Source: Polynucleobacter brandtiae
GTDB lineage: Bacteria > Pseudomonadota > Gammaproteobacteria > Burkholderiales > Burkholderiaceae
Direction: 5' to 3'
Length of the DNA stretch: 64,000 nt
NCBI RefSeq assembly: GCF_002797575.1
Contig: NZ_PGTX01000002.1
Location: 248,001-312,000 of the forward strand
Shown: in pieces, positions 18,082-27,834 of the stretch
How the letters are laid out: the number at the start of each line of letters is the position of its first letter
Position numbering within the stretch: position 1 is the stretch's first letter
The notes under the pieces: generated by a model
The model's input: the letters and a program-made list of their open reading frames with translations, nothing else
The model's database searches: none
Told to the model about the DNA's origin: nothing
Made by a program: the position numbers and the translations under genes

Positions 18082-19587
18082 ATGGCAAGCCGTGAATTCT
18101 TAAAAATCCTGCAGTCCGCCCGTTTAGGTGATGTTTCCGCGCAACAAAATGTAGCTGCGGCTTACCTCACAGGCGCCTTTAAAACCCCGATTCAACCCGC
18201 TAATGCCTTGATTTGGCTGGAAAAATCCTATCTTTCCATTACCAATCAAGAGCTTAGCAATTTAAGCTTAGAAATTAGTCTAGGTTCTGGTGATCACCCC
18301 ACTCACCCCCAATTGCTTGGCATTTTGGAGCAAATTGCTACTGTGCCTTTGGCTGCCACCCTCAATTCAACTGCTTTTGGCTTTGGCTGGGAAATCTTTT
18401 GGCAAATGGCGCAAAGGGATGTTTCAGCAAATCATGCTGTCCAGTGGCAACTAGCCGATTTACTACTGCACCCAGATAAAAAAATACTTCAGGCCAACCT
18501 TGTTGATTGGCTAGCAAATAAACGTGGTGAGAGTCGTGTTGAGAATCACGGTGTGAATCGCGATCAGAGTGATGGCCATTTTGTTTCTCTGCAAAAACAA
18601 GCCAAAGCATTTTTGATGCATTTAGCCAGTATCGATACCCCGTTCACCTTGTCAGCAAAAGCCTTACTGATTCAGCTACAACCCAAAGACGAGGCGCTCT
18701 CTTCACTTTGGGGTGCTTGGGTAGAAGATGAAAACGAAAGCGCACTACTGCAAGCAGCTGAGCTTGGCTTGACTGTTGCCAAATACACTCTGGGCTTAAG
18801 GCTGGCCCAAACCACTCAAGCTTCTGCATTAACGAATAACAGTTCTGGAAAATCAAATGCCTCTTTGAAAAAAGCAGCCTATTGGTTAGACATGGCGGCA
18901 AAAGATGGTGATCGCAATGCTTGGTTTGCGTTAGGAGAAATTTATCGCCGCCCACAGTTTTCTGGATACAGCGCTACCGAGAGCGATCGTTGCTTTGGTA
19001 TGGCAGCAGATCTCGGTCATGCACAAGCGCAGTTTTTAAAAGGCGCCCACTTATGGCGTAAGCGAGAGAAGTCTGAAGAAAAAGTACGGGGTCTACAAGC
19101 CTCTTATTGGATATGGCAGGCCCATCAACAAGGTGTACCTGAAGCAACATTATTACTTTCTAAGGTTTTAGAAAATATTACTAATCAAAAAAGCAACGAT
19201 TGGCATCGTTTGGCCACCAATGCCCAAACAGTCATTAATCATCATGCTGAGCATCAATTGGATCAAGAGTGGCTTTTAATGTGCCATCGCCTCATTATTG
19301 CCAATCAATTTAATCTGAGCAAAGCTGAGCTTTTACTATGCGAAGTCAGCCAACTGCAGCATGAGCATTGTGTGGTGGTGGATATTAGGCATGAGCTACC
19401 CAAAATACTTCCCCGGCTTATTCAGATTGATACAACCCAGCAACGTCGCTGCTTGCTAGCCGCCGCTAAAGCTTTTGTAGGAAGTGAATCAGATCAGGAA
19501 GGTAATCTGCGACAAAGACGCTATCGATTTGATCGGCTCACCGAGTGGCTCAATACGCACTACGCGCAAGATCAAGCAGTGGTCTAA
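18082..19587 (+). CDS. Sel1-repeat protein of unknown function
   Basis: This 501-residue protein has no signal peptide. It contains Sel1/TPR-like alpha-helical repeats: ARLGDVSAQQNVAAAYLTG with ANALIWLEKSYL near residues 13-50, then KKAAYWLDMAAKDGDRNAW, SDRCFGMAADLGHAQAQFLKG and SYWIWQAHQQGVPEA at about 270-360. Such repeats usually mediate protein contacts. Residues about 148-163 are encoded by a degenerate 12-base tandem repeat. The C-terminal part (about 380-501) is not recognised. There is no partner gene on the same strand. The TAA overlaps the tatC stop on the other strand, so transcripts from the two genes converge. Function is unknown. Confidence 0.75.
   Translation: MASREFLKILQSARLGDVSAQQNVAAAYLTGAFKTPIQPANALIWLEKSYLSITNQELSNLSLEISLGSGDHPTHPQLLGILEQIATVPLAATLNSTAFGFGWEIFWQMAQRDVSANHAVQWQLADLLLHPDKKILQANLVDWLANKRGESRVENHGVNRDQSDGHFVSLQKQAKAFLMHLASIDTPFTLSAKALLIQLQPKDEALSSLWGAWVEDENESALLQAAELGLTVAKYTLGLRLAQTTQASALTNNSSGKSNASLKKAAYWLDMAAKDGDRNAWFALGEIYRRPQFSGYSATESDRCFGMAADLGHAQAQFLKGAHLWRKREKSEEKVRGLQASYWIWQAHQQGVPEATLLLSKVLENITNQKSNDWHRLATNAQTVINHHAEHQLDQEWLLMCHRLIIANQFNLSKAELLLCEVSQLQHEHCVVVDIRHELPKILPRLIQIDTTQQRRCLLAAAKAFVGSESDQEGNLRQRRYRFDRLTEWLNTHYAQDQAVV
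18523..18570. repeat. Degenerate 12-bp tandem repeat inside the Sel1 gene
   Basis: Four successive 12-mers are cgtggtgagagt, cgtgttgagaat, cacggtgtgaat and cgcgatcagagt. They encode RGES, RVEN, HGVN and RDQS. The repeat is in frame and adds a polar segment between helical repeats. Confidence 0.65.
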
Positions 19588-20399
19588 GCACCCGGATTGT
19601 TTGCGTTGGCGTTGGCGTTGGCATCAGCATCAGCATCGGCAGAGTCATCATCGCCTGGCTTAGGCACATAAAAACGGGCAATCAACAAACCCAACTCATA
19701 CAGCAGGGTCATTGGAACCGCTAACAAGAGCTGCGACAGTACATCTGGTGGGGTAACCACTGCAGAAATGACAAAAGCGCCCACAATGACATAAGGTCGA
19801 ATTTCTCGAAGCTTTGCTAAGGAAACGACGCCCATTCTTACCAGCACCACCACTACTACTGGCACTTCAAAAGTAATACCAAACGCCAAGAAAGTAGTCA
19901 TGGCAAAACTTAAGTAATTATCAATGTCAGTTGACATCTCCGCGCCCAAGGGAGCGTTATAACTGGCCATAAACTCAAAGACGGTTGGGAATACTAAAAA
20001 GTAAGCAAAGGACATGCCAAAGATGAATAAGCTGTAACTACTGACTACCAAAGGCACAATTAATTTACGCTCATGTTGGTAGAGGCCAGGGGCAATGAAG
20101 GCCCATAACTGATACATCACCACTGGCAAGGCAACCAAGAAGGCCACCAGCATAGTGACTTTCATAGGTACAAAAAATGAGCCGGTGACATCCGTCACAA
20201 TCATCTTTCCGCCAGCAGGCAGGGCTTTTAATAGGGGCTGAGCAAACAAATGAAAAATGTCAGGCGCCCAGTACACCAAACACACAAAAACAATGATGAT
20301 GGCTAAGCCGGCCTTAATGACCCGGTCACGCAATTCAAATAAATGCGATAGAAACGATTCTTGAAGACCGGAGTCTTCGGATGGGTGGTTATCCGACAT
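19584..20399 (-). CDS. tatC: Sec-independent protein translocase TatC
   Basis: TatC is the six-helix core that recognises twin-arginine signal peptides. The 271-residue protein has the conserved N-terminal QESFLSHLFELRDRVIKA and first-loop region, and the FVFPTVFEFMASY-like motif (FLVFPTVFEF). Helices continue to about residue 240. The C-terminal tail is low complexity (Asp-Ala then Asn-Ala pairs) and is encoded by a hexanucleotide repeat. It is the last gene of tatABC, six bases after tatB. Its stop overlaps the convergent Sel1 gene stop. Confidence 0.96.
   Translation of the reverse strand: MSDNHPSEDSGLQESFLSHLFELRDRVIKAGLAIIIVFVCLVYWAPDIFHLFAQPLLKALPAGGKMIVTDVTGSFFVPMKVTMLVAFLVALPVVMYQLWAFIAPGLYQHERKLIVPLVVSSYSLFIFGMSFAYFLVFPTVFEFMASYNAPLGAEMSTDIDNYLSFAMTTFLAFGITFEVPVVVVVLVRMGVVSLAKLREIRPYVIVGAFVISAVVTPPDVLSQLLLAVPMTLLYELGLLIARFYVPKPGDDDSADADADANANANANNPGA
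19603..19638. repeat. Hexanucleotide repeats encoding the TatC tail
   Basis: On the plus strand GCGTTG is repeated three times (19603-19620), then GCATCA twice and GCATCG once (19621-19638). On the coding strand these give alternating Asp-Ala and Asn-Ala. Gain or loss of units would keep the frame and only change tail length. Confidence 0.85.
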
Positions 20400-20405
20400 G
20401 AGTAA

Positions 20406-20885
20406 TTAGTGATTGCTTGCGCTGTGGTGAAAACGCTTCATTCTGGCGGCGCCCGATTGCACCCGGGTACGCATTCCCGATGAACGCTTAAACCAAACGG
20501 GCCTGGCTGCACGCCGAACACCCCAGCTTTTACGCCCTTGGCGCATTGACTTCGCTAAAACCTCTTTGGCATCAAGCGGCGCTCTGGTGAAGTTGCTTTC
20601 ATAAATGTCCGCTTGATCACTGAGGTTTGCTTTCGCTTCGTTGACTGTCGATGCAATACTGTTCTCCACCTCTTTAAACATCGAGGTGCTATCTTCACGC
20701 AGCTTCTTAAACTCTTCGACTTCCATCTGGCGACTAACCTCAGACTTCACATCTGCCATGTAACGCTGTGCGCGGCCAAATAAATTACCCGCCATACGGG
20801 CAACCTTAGGCAGACGCTCGGGACCAATCACCACTAAAGCCACTACAGCGATAAGCGCGAGTTTAGAAACACCAAGGTCAATCAT
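20406..20885 (-). CDS. tatB: Sec-independent protein translocase TatB
   Basis: TatB works with TatC in the substrate receptor complex. The 159-residue protein has one short N-terminal membrane helix (MIDLGVSKLALIAVVALVVIGPERLPK) with the conserved Glu and Gly-Pro hinge. An amphipathic helix follows, then a charged tail. The C-terminal part is strongly basic (many Arg and Ser), more so than usual. The gap from tatA holds a small 12-bp repeat and no clear ribosome binding site. Confidence 0.93.
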   Translation of the reverse strand: MIDLGVSKLALIAVVALVVIGPERLPKVARMAGNLFGRAQRYMADVKSEVSRQMEVEEFKKLREDSTSMFKEVENSIASTVNEAKANLSDQADIYESNFTRAPLDAKEVLAKSMRQGRKSWGVRRAARPVWFKRSSGMRTRVQSGAARMKRFHHSASNH

Positions 20886-20894
20886 GAATGGATC

Positions 20895-20918
20895 GATGGA
20901 TACATCGATGTGTACATC
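20895..20918. repeat. 12-bp repeat pair between tatA and tatB
   Basis: GATGGATACATC (20895-20906) is followed directly by GATGTGTACATC (20907-20918). Each unit is itself an interrupted palindrome GATG-N4-CATC. The pair occupies most of the 39-base tatA-tatB spacer. Confidence 0.7.
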
Positions 20919-20924
20919 GCATGA

Positions 20925-21158
20925 TTATTGCTTGATGTCTTTAGCTTGTACATCTACCGTTTTTTCTGTAGCAACCGTGTTTTGCTGTATCTGGTCCGGG
21001 GTTTCTGTCTTAGGCTCTTCAGATGCTTTCATACCATCCTTAAAACCCTTCACAGCACCACCCAAATCAGCACCCATGTTGCGCAGTTTTTTCGTGCCAA
21101 ATACCAGCATCACAATAACCAACACAATTAACCAATGCCAAATACTAAATGAGCCCAT
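20925..21158 (-). CDS. tatA: Sec-independent protein translocase TatA
   Basis: TatA oligomerises to form the passage for folded proteins. The 77-residue protein starts [20 protein letters not shown], has the [10 protein letters not shown] hinge and amphipathic helix ([16 protein letters not shown]), and ends in a charged tail. ATG 21158 was chosen because it matches the family start and lies seven bases after the AAGGAG ribosome binding site; an ATG at 21161 is adjacent. Confidence 0.95.
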   Translation of the reverse strand: MGSFSIWHWLIVLVIVMLVFGTKKLRNMGADLGGAVKGFKDGMKASEEPKTETPDQIQQNTVATEKTVDVQAKDIKQ

Positions 21159-21174
21159 CATCAATCTCCTTGGA

Positions 21175-21534
21175 TTATTTTTTCCACGGGCGGGGTCCGC
21201 CCATCACATGCAGATGCAGGTGATAAACCTCTTGCCCGCCATCCGCACCATTATTTACCACTAATCTAAATCCACCATCTTGGCCAGGACGACAACCCTG
21301 CTCCTTTGCAAGCCGCGGTGCTAATTCCATCATTCTACCTAGCATTGGTGCATCGACAGGCTCGGCTGACTCCAGCATCGCTAGATGCTTCTTCGGAATG
21401 ATTAGGAAGTGCACTGGTGCAGCAGGGTTAATGTCTTTAAAAGCGTAGATTTCCGCATCCTCATAGACCTTTTGGGAAGGAATGAGGCCTTGAACAATCT
21501 TACAAAACAAACAATTCGGATCATGGTTCATCAC
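21175..21534 (-). CDS. hinT: HIT family purine nucleoside phosphoramidase
   Basis: This is a 119-residue histidine-triad hydrolase of the HinT/HINT1 group, which cleaves adenosine phosphoramidates. The active-site triad is in HLHLHVMGG near the C-terminus. The N-terminal [19 protein letters not shown] is characteristic. It sits between hisE and tatA, a conserved position in beta- and gammaproteobacterial his-tat regions. Confidence 0.93.
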   Translation of the reverse strand: MMNHDPNCLFCKIVQGLIPSQKVYEDAEIYAFKDINPAAPVHFLIIPKKHLAMLESAEPVDAPMLGRMMELAPRLAKEQGCRPGQDGGFRLVVNNGADGGQEVYHLHLHVMGGPRPWKK

Positions 21535-21564
21535 TTATCCCTTAGTCCTTAGTCCTACTGTTCT

Positions 21565-21966
21565 TTACTCTGTACCAGCTGCTTTGCGAGCCGCCTTCTC
21601 TTCAATACCCGAGGTACCAAGACGACGCTCTAGCTCGGCAATGACGTTCTCCGGGCGCAAATTAAACTGAGATAGCGCAACGAGGCAATGAAACCACAGA
21701 TCGGCGACCTCCCCAACCAATAGCTGCTGTTGCTCAGGCGCTAAATTGGCATGGCGAGAATCCTTTGCCGCCATCACTGTCTCCGTCGCTTCCTCACCAA
21801 TCTTCTTCAAAATCCCATCATCGCCCTTGGAAAAGAGCAGCGCGGTATAGGAAGTCTTCGGATCGGTCTGGCCCGCCTTGAATGCATCACGACGTTGATC
21901 AAGCACATTAGCTAAATGCGCTAGCGCAGAATCGAGGTTCGATGAAGGTTGGGCTGGAGTCGTCAT
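21565..21966 (-). CDS. hisE: Phosphoribosyl-ATP pyrophosphatase
   Basis: HisE hydrolyses phosphoribosyl-ATP to phosphoribosyl-AMP, step 2 of histidine synthesis. The 133-residue protein has the MazG-like core with [12 protein letters not shown] and [13 protein letters not shown], which bind metal. It is separate from HisI here, not fused as in E. coli. A TAAAAT hexamer lies exactly six bases before the ATG and there is no ribosome binding site, so a separate leaderless start is possible. Confidence 0.95.
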   Translation of the reverse strand: MTTPAQPSSNLDSALAHLANVLDQRRDAFKAGQTDPKTSYTALLFSKGDDGILKKIGEEATETVMAAKDSRHANLAPEQQQLLVGEVADLWFHCLVALSQFNLRPENVIAELERRLGTSGIEEKAARKAAGTE

Positions 21967-22008
21967 AAGCTCATTTTATGTCTTTTGAGTACTGAAAGCA
22001 CAGTTTGC

Positions 22009-22410
22009 TTACTTTTGAGACTTGGATTCATCTAGCCAGCTGGTAGTCGCACAATCCCAGCCCTGAAAAAAACAACTGTGTTCGCCGGTGTGACAGGCAA
22101 TACCGTCTTTTTGCTCCACCACTAGCAAAATAGTATCCCCATCGCAATCCAAACGCACGTCTTTTACTGTTTGGGTGTGGCCAGACTCTTCACCCTTATG
22201 CCAAAGTTTCTGACGTGAACGGGTCCAATAAACTGCCTCACCCAGGCGTAAAGTCGCCAACAAAGCATCTCGGTTCATCCAGGCCATCATCAAAATATCT
22301 TTACTTCCGAACTCTTGGGCAATCACCGGAACCAGGCCCTGCTCATTCCAGCTCACGGCATCAAGCCATGGCCCTGCTTCTATATTGGGATTTGGTGTAA
22401 ATGGACTCAT
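22009..22410 (-). CDS. hisI: Phosphoribosyl-AMP cyclohydrolase
   Basis: HisI opens the adenine ring of phosphoribosyl-AMP, step 3 of histidine synthesis. The 133-residue protein carries [12 protein letters not shown], the [18 protein letters not shown] segment, the DCDGDTILL metal-binding aspartates and the zinc cysteines in [10 protein letters not shown]. It lies between hisF and hisE with gaps of about 33 and 42 bases. Confidence 0.96.
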   Translation of the reverse strand: MSPFTPNPNIEAGPWLDAVSWNEQGLVPVIAQEFGSKDILMMAWMNRDALLATLRLGEAVYWTRSRQKLWHKGEESGHTQTVKDVRLDCDGDTILLVVEQKDGIACHTGEHSCFFQGWDCATTSWLDESKSQK

Positions 22411-22443
22411 CTTTTGATCAACTCGACACTTTTCTCATACGCT

Positions 22444-23202
22444 TTAAATACGAACAGGAATACCTTGGCTAGCCATATATTCTTTTGCTTGGCCAACCGT
22501 GTATTCACCATAATGAAAAATACTCGCCGCTAGTACAGCATCAGCATGGCCTTTGGTGATGCCATCCACTAAATGCTGCAAATTACCGACCCCGCCTGAT
22601 GCAATGACCGGAACGCTCACGGCATCACTGACAGCCGCGGTTAATTCCAAATCAAAACCATCTTTACTGCCATCGCGATTCATACTCGTGAGCAAAATCT
22701 CGCCAGCGCCACGCTGAGTCACCTCTGTTGCCCATGCAACGACGTCCATACCCGTAGCTGTTCTACCGCCATGGGTAAATACTTCCCAATGGCCAGCCGG
22801 CGTTTTTTTGGCATCGATCGCAACAACAATACACTGCGAACCATAGTGGGCGGCGGCATCAGAAACTAAATCAGGATTAGTCACCGCGGAAGAGTTCATG
22901 CTCACTTTGTCAGCACCTGCATTGAGTAAACGTCTGACGTCCGAAACGACACGCACACCACCACCAACCGTCAGTGGAATAAAAACTTGTGAGGCAACAG
23001 CCTCGATGATGTGCAAAATGAGATCGCGCCCATCGGAGGTAGCGGTAATGTCTAAAAATGTAAGTTCATCAGCACCCTGCGCATCATAGCGGCGCGCGAT
23101 TTCAATAGGGTCACCCGCATCGCGTAAGCCAACAAAGTTGACCCCTTTCACTACGCGCCCTGCCGTCACATCAAGACAAGGAATAATTCTTTTAGTGAGC
23201 AC
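22444..23202 (-). CDS. hisF: Imidazole glycerol phosphate synthase, cyclase subunit
   Basis: HisF uses ammonia from HisH to form imidazole glycerol phosphate and AICAR. The 252-residue TIM barrel has both phosphate-binding halves: VGGGVR in the first and ASGGVG in the second. Catalytic aspartates lie in [12 protein letters not shown] (N-terminal) and [13 protein letters not shown]. The start is GTG at 23202. It lies 11 bases after hisA. Confidence 0.97.
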   Translation of the reverse strand: MLTKRIIPCLDVTAGRVVKGVNFVGLRDAGDPIEIARRYDAQGADELTFLDITATSDGRDLILHIIEAVASQVFIPLTVGGGVRVVSDVRRLLNAGADKVSMNSSAVTNPDLVSDAAAHYGSQCIVVAIDAKKTPAGHWEVFTHGGRTATGMDVVAWATEVTQRGAGEILLTSMNRDGSKDGFDLELTAAVSDAVSVPVIASGGVGNLQHLVDGITKGHADAVLAASIFHYGEYTVGQAKEYMASQGIPVRI

Positions 23203-23213
23203 GGATCATTACT

Positions 23214-23975
23214 CTAGATCATTTTCTTAGTAAATTTGAGTGTTAACTCATCAGCGTATTGTTGAGCCACTGTTAAATCCAGATCGCCAGCATAAATAGA
23301 GCGTCCTGCAATCACACCCATGATGCCTTCAGCCTCAGCCTCACAAAGTGCCTCAATATCTTGATTATTGGATAGGCCGCCACTGGCAATCACGGGTATA
23401 CGAATGGCTTGAGCTAATTTAATCGTGGCATCCATATTGACACCCTTGAGCATCCCATCGCGCCCAATATCTGTGTAAATGATGGCTTCGACACCCCAGT
23501 CTTCAAATTTCTTAGCTAAATCAATCACTTCGTGTCCCGTGATCTTGCTCCAACCATCAGTAGCTACTTTGCCGTCACGTGCATCAAGGCCAACCATGAT
23601 GTGCCCTGGAAATGCAGCACAAGCGTCTTGTACAAAGCCTGGGTTTTTTACCGCCGCCGTACCAATAATCACCGTAGAGATACCGTCATCCAGTAAGCGC
23701 TCAATCGTTTCTAAATCACGAATGCCACCACCCAGTTGAACCGGGATCTCATTACCCACGGCTTTGAGAATGGATTTAATGGCAGATTCATTTTTTAGCT
23801 TACCGGCAAATGCGCCATTCAGATCCACCAAATGCAAGCGACGCGCACCCTTACTAATCCAATGGGCTGCCATTGCGCCCGGGTCTTCTGAGAACACCGT
23901 GGCCCGATCCATATCACCTTGCTCAAGTCGAACACAGTGGCCATCTTTTAAATCAATTGCGGGAATAAGTAGCAT
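23214..23975 (-). CDS. hisA: ProFAR isomerase
   Basis: HisA isomerises the aminoaldose ProFAR to the aminoketose PRFAR, step 4 of histidine synthesis. The 253-residue TIM barrel has the N-terminal catalytic Asp ([21 protein letters not shown]), LGGGIRD and ASGGLS phosphate loops, and the second Asp in [12 protein letters not shown]. Length and motifs are standard. It follows hisH and precedes hisF. Confidence 0.97.
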   Translation of the reverse strand: MLLIPAIDLKDGHCVRLEQGDMDRATVFSEDPGAMAAHWISKGARRLHLVDLNGAFAGKLKNESAIKSILKAVGNEIPVQLGGGIRDLETIERLLDDGISTVIIGTAAVKNPGFVQDACAAFPGHIMVGLDARDGKVATDGWSKITGHEVIDLAKKFEDWGVEAIIYTDIGRDGMLKGVNMDATIKLAQAIRIPVIASGGLSNNQDIEALCEAEAEGIMGVIAGRSIYAGDLDLTVAQQYADELTLKFTKKMI

Positions 23976-24006
23976 AGCAGCGCGTTAAGTAAGCGTTATA
24001 AAAATA

Positions 24007-24669
24007 TTAAGGTTGCCAAGAAACAAAATTTTGATAGAGCTTTAATCCGTATTCTGCACTCTTTTCCGGATGAAACTGCGTCGCGAAAATATTATCTCTT
24101 GCTACGGCAGAAGTAAACCAATCTCCATATTCAGTTGAGCCCACAATGTCTTCGTTACGCTGGGGTACAACATAGTAACTATGAACAAAATAGAAACTAG
24201 TGAGGTCCGGAATACCATCCCATAAAGGGTGCTCCCTATCTTGGCGCACTTGGTTCCAGCCCATATGCGGGACTTTGTATACAGAACCATCGGGCTGACG
24301 CCTGCCGGTTAATTCAAAACGGCGAACTTCTCCTGGCATCAGTCCTAGGCAGGGGGTCCACAATTGATCGGCATTTGCTCGCACTTCAGCACTTTGGTCG
24401 AACATCATCTGTTCGCCAACACAGACACCTAAAAATGGTTTGTTTTTTGCGGTCTCTAGCAATGCTTCAAGTAGGCCTGATTCCTCAAGGTGCCTCATGC
24501 AGTCAGGCATGGCACCCTGACCTGGCAGCACTACACGATCGGCTGAGATGATGTCTTCTGGCTTGCTAGCAATCAGCACGTTAGCATCCGGGGCCACATG
24601 ATGGAATGCTTGATATACAGAACGCAGATTGCCCATTCCGTAATCAACAATTGCAATGGTTTGTGCCAA
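24007..24669 (-). CDS. hisH: Imidazole glycerol phosphate synthase, glutaminase subunit
   Basis: HisH is the class-I glutamine amidotransferase that feeds ammonia to HisF. The 220-residue protein has the nucleophile cysteine in [12 protein letters not shown], the oxyanion region [13 protein letters not shown], and the His-Glu pair in [14 protein letters not shown]. The apparent start is TTG at 24669 with an AGG element six bases upstream; no ATG gives a complete domain. The gap to hisB is about 70 bases. Confidence 0.95.
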   Translation of the reverse strand: MAQTIAIVDYGMGNLRSVYQAFHHVAPDANVLIASKPEDIISADRVVLPGQGAMPDCMRHLEESGLLEALLETAKNKPFLGVCVGEQMMFDQSAEVRANADQLWTPCLGLMPGEVRRFELTGRRQPDGSVYKVPHMGWNQVRQDREHPLWDGIPDLTSFYFVHSYYVVPQRNEDIVGSTEYGDWFTSAVARDNIFATQFHPEKSAEYGLKLYQNFVSWQP

Positions 24670-24739
24670 AGTGAACCTGTGTTTTCTTATGCTTTAGCAG
24701 TCTTCAGTCTTCTAGCAAAAGCACCAGAAGCGCTCTAAA

Positions 24740-25327
24740 TTACAGACTACCCTTTGTGGAGGGAACAACGCCCGCTGCCCGTGGATCGATTTCCAAGGCC
24801 ATCCGAAGTGCGCGACCAAAGGCTTTGAACACAGTCTCAATTTGGTGATGGGCGTTAATTCCCCGCAAATTGTCAATATGGAGCGTCACACCAGCATGGT
24901 TTACAAAGCCGCGGAAGAACTCAATACTGAGGTCCACATCAAAATCACCTACCCGTGCACGTGTAAAAGGTACATTGAATTCCAGGCCAGGACGACCTGA
25001 AAAATCAATCACTACCCGAGATAAAGTCTCATCTAGAGGCACATAGGAATGCCCATAACGGGTGATACCCGCTTTGTCGCCTACTGCCTTCGCAAAGGCC
25101 TGGCCCAAGGTGATACCCACATCCTCAACAGTGTGATGATCATCAATATGCGTATCGCCTGTAGCCATTACTTTGAGGTCAATCATGCCGTGACGGGCAA
25201 TTTGATCGAGCATATGGTCTAAAAACGGAACGCCGGAGGCGAGCTCGGCTTTTCCTGAGCCATCTAAATTGATGACAATCTGAATTTTGGTTTCCGAAGT
25301 ATTTCGGGTAACGTCGGCTTGCCGCAT
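24740..25327 (-). CDS. hisB: Imidazoleglycerol-phosphate dehydratase (monofunctional)
   Basis: HisB dehydrates imidazole glycerol phosphate, step 6 of histidine synthesis. The 195-residue protein has the manganese-binding repeats [11 protein letters not shown] with [12 protein letters not shown], and the second set [10 protein letters not shown] with [17 protein letters not shown]. It lacks the histidinol-phosphatase domain of E. coli HisB, and no such gene is seen in the window. The frame is open to 25369, but ATG 25327 ([15 protein letters not shown]) matches the betaproteobacterial start. It is divergent from the inverted hisC. Confidence 0.95.
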   Translation of the reverse strand: MRQADVTRNTSETKIQIVINLDGSGKAELASGVPFLDHMLDQIARHGMIDLKVMATGDTHIDDHHTVEDVGITLGQAFAKAVGDKAGITRYGHSYVPLDETLSRVVIDFSGRPGLEFNVPFTRARVGDFDVDLSIEFFRGFVNHAGVTLHIDNLRGINAHHQIETVFKAFGRALRMALEIDPRAAGVVPSTKGSL

Positions 25328-25440
25328 GCTTACGTGCGCCGCGAGGCGAAGTGTTGATTGAAGCCTCATAATATCATTTCTAATACTGAATTAAATACTG
25401 CGTTTTTTACTTACCTGCTGATTTTTGACCAGAGTCCCTC

Positions 25441-26508
25441 ATGAGCCGTTTTTGGAACCCCGTTGTTCACACCCTCACTCCATATGTTCCCGGAGAACAA
25501 CCGCAAATGGAGCGGCTGGTGAAACTCAATACCAATGAAAGCCCTTACGGCCCATCACCCAAGGCGCTTGCAGCCATTGAGCAGCACAATAATGATGATT
25601 TAAGGCTCTATCCTGACCCTGAGGGTAGCGCCCTCAAGAAAGCTATTGCAACTTTGCATGGCTTGGACCCAAAGCAGGTCTTTGTCGGTAATGGCTCGGA
25701 TGAAGTGCTTGCTCACATCTTTTTAGGGCTCCTCAAGCAAGCCAAGCCAGTTCAATTCCCCGACATCACCTATAGCTTCTACCCGGTGTACTGCAAGCTA
25801 TTTGGCATTGACTATCAAACCATTCCATTGGGCTCAGACTTTGCAGTACATCCTGAGGATTTCAAGGTCCCTAGTGGGGGCATCATTTTTCCCAATCCCA
25901 ATGCCCCTACCGGACGTTCTATTTCCAGAGCAGAAATCGAGGCCTTGTTAAGCCGCAATCGTGATTCAGTGGTGGTCATTGATGAAGCTTACGTGGACTA
26001 TGGAACCGAATCTTGCATTCCGCTCTTGCGTGGGTCAGCCTGTCCGGAAAATTTAGTTGTCGTGCACACCCTGTCTAAGTCCCGCGCTTTAGCAGGCTTA
26101 CGTGTGGGCTTTGCGGTGAGTCATCCCACTTTGATTGAAGGCCTTGAGCGAGTCAAAAATAGTTTTAATTCTTACCCGCTGGGTAAATTAGCCCAAGCAG
26201 GTGCAATTGCCGCTATTGAAGATCAGGCGCACTTAGAGTCAAGCTGTGCCAAGGTCATTCAAACCCGCGAACGCTTAGTGCAGGTATTAGCAGCGCTAGG
26301 CTTTGAAACCTTGCCGTCCACTGCTAACTTTATTTTTACGCGTCACCCAAAGCATGCGGGGGCAAAGCTGTATCAGGCCTTACGTGATCGTGGCATCATC
26401 GTGCGCCACTTTAAGCTACCCCGTATTGAAGAATTCCTGCGCATCACTATCGGCACCGATGATCAAACCAATACGCTGCTTGCAGCTTTGAAAGAAATTC
26501 TGGTCTAA
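25441..26508 (+). CDS. hisC: Histidinol-phosphate aminotransferase, inverted within the his cluster
   Basis: HisC converts imidazole acetol phosphate to histidinol phosphate with PLP. The 355-residue class-II aminotransferase has [12 protein letters not shown] at the N-terminus, [21 protein letters not shown], and the PLP lysine in [15 protein letters not shown]. It is on the plus strand while every other his gene here is on the minus strand. Its stop is five bases from the hisD stop, and its start is 113 bases from hisB. It therefore needs its own promoter and is convergent with hisD. Its close fit between hisD and hisB suggests a local inversion of an ancestral hisDCB order. Confidence 0.96.
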   Translation: MSRFWNPVVHTLTPYVPGEQPQMERLVKLNTNESPYGPSPKALAAIEQHNNDDLRLYPDPEGSALKKAIATLHGLDPKQVFVGNGSDEVLAHIFLGLLKQAKPVQFPDITYSFYPVYCKLFGIDYQTIPLGSDFAVHPEDFKVPSGGIIFPNPNAPTGRSISRAEIEALLSRNRDSVVVIDEAYVDYGTESCIPLLRGSACPENLVVVHTLSKSRALAGLRVGFAVSHPTLIEGLERVKNSFNSYPLGKLAQAGAIAAIEDQAHLESSCAKVIQTRERLVQVLAALGFETLPSTANFIFTRHPKHAGAKLYQALRDRGIIVRHFKLPRIEEFLRITIGTDDQTNTLLAALKEILV

Positions 26509-26513
26509 GGTAA

Positions 26514-27833
26514 CTACTTCAAGCGCATTTCCGCTGCACGGGCATGGGCTTGAAGACCTTCGCCATGGGCTAAAGTGCTTGCTACTGCGCCTAAGGTTTG
26601 GGCACCTGCTTCACTGACCTCAATCATGCTCGAGCGCTTAATAAAATCATAAACACCTAAAGGTGAAGAAAAGCGCGCAGTACGAGCAGTTGGTAAAACG
26701 TGATTAGGGCCAGCACAATAATCGCCTAAGGATTCGCTTGTGTAGTTGCCTATAAAAATAGCGCCGGCATGCCGAATCTGTTCTGCCCACTGGCGCGGAT
26801 CAGTTGTGCAAATCTCTAAATGCTCAGCAGCAATCTGATTGGCAATGTCACAAGCCTCTGCCATGTCTTTTACTTCAATTAATAAGGCACGATTGGTAAG
26901 CGAGGTCTCAATCACTTTCTTTCGAGGCATCTCTGGCAATAATTGATTGATGCTAGCTTGAACCCGTTCAATGAAACTGGCGTCGGGGCAAAGCAAAATA
27001 GACTGCGCTAATTCATCATGCTCGGCCTGCGAAAATAAATCCATCGCAATCCAGTCCGGATTGCTTGAGCCATCACAGAGCACTAAAATTTCCGATGGTC
27101 CAGCAATCATGTCAATACCAACCGTACCAAATACTCTGCGCTTGGCTGCCGCAACATAGGCATTACCTGGACCCACAATTTTATCAACGGCAGGAATGGT
27201 TTTAGTGCCATAAGCTAAGGCACCTACGGCCTGCGCACCGCCAATCGTAAAGACCCGGTCCACCCCTGCCAACCAAGCTGCAGCCAGGACAAGCGGATTT
27301 CGGGTTCCGTCTGGTGTAGGTACAACCATGATCACTTCAGATACACCAGCCACTTTGGCTGGAATGGCATTCATCAGCACCGAGGAGGGGTAGGCAGCTT
27401 TGCCACCAGGCACATAAATCCCCACACGATCCAGTGCAGTGACTTTCTGACCTAAACGAGTGCCATCAGGCTCGGTATATTCCCAAGAGTGGCAACCGGT
27501 TTCAATTTTTTGCTGCTCGTGATACGCGCGCACCCGTTGCGCAGCAACGTCTAAAGCAGTCTTCTGGTCTGCCGCCAAGCCCTCATAAGCCTGCTGTAAC
27601 GCTTGCTGAGAAATCTCTAATTCAGTCACGCTGGCAACACTCAAACGATCGAACTGTTTTGTGTAATCTAAAACAGCAGCGTCTCCGTGGGCTTGCACTT
27701 GCGCCAAAATCTGGACGACTGCTGCATCAATAGCCTCATCATCGGCCATCGGCAAAGAAAGGCTAGATAACAGAATTTCCGTAAATCCTGGATCGCTGCT
27801 GTTGAGGCGTTTTACGTGGATGGCTGTAGGCAT
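26514..27833 (-). CDS. hisD: Histidinol dehydrogenase
   Basis: HisD oxidises histidinol to histidine in two NAD-dependent steps. The 439-residue protein has the Zn and NAD region [29 protein letters not shown], the [17 protein letters not shown] histidine region, and the C-terminal [26 protein letters not shown] 27833 ([11 protein letters not shown]) was chosen; it lies one base past the hisG stop, while the frame extends to 27872 inside hisG. It ends five bases from the convergent hisC stop. Confidence 0.96.
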   Translation of the reverse strand: MPTAIHVKRLNSSDPGFTEILLSSLSLPMADDEAIDAAVVQILAQVQAHGDAAVLDYTKQFDRLSVASVTELEISQQALQQAYEGLAADQKTALDVAAQRVRAYHEQQKIETGCHSWEYTEPDGTRLGQKVTALDRVGIYVPGGKAAYPSSVLMNAIPAKVAGVSEVIMVVPTPDGTRNPLVLAAAWLAGVDRVFTIGGAQAVGALAYGTKTIPAVDKIVGPGNAYVAAAKRRVFGTVGIDMIAGPSEILVLCDGSSNPDWIAMDLFSQAEHDELAQSILLCPDASFIERVQASINQLLPEMPRKKVIETSLTNRALLIEVKDMAEACDIANQIAAEHLEICTTDPRQWAEQIRHAGAIFIGNYTSESLGDYCAGPNHVLPTARTARFSSPLGVYDFIKRSSMIEVSEAGAQTLGAVASTLAHGEGLQAHARAAEMRLK

Positions 27834-27834
27834 A

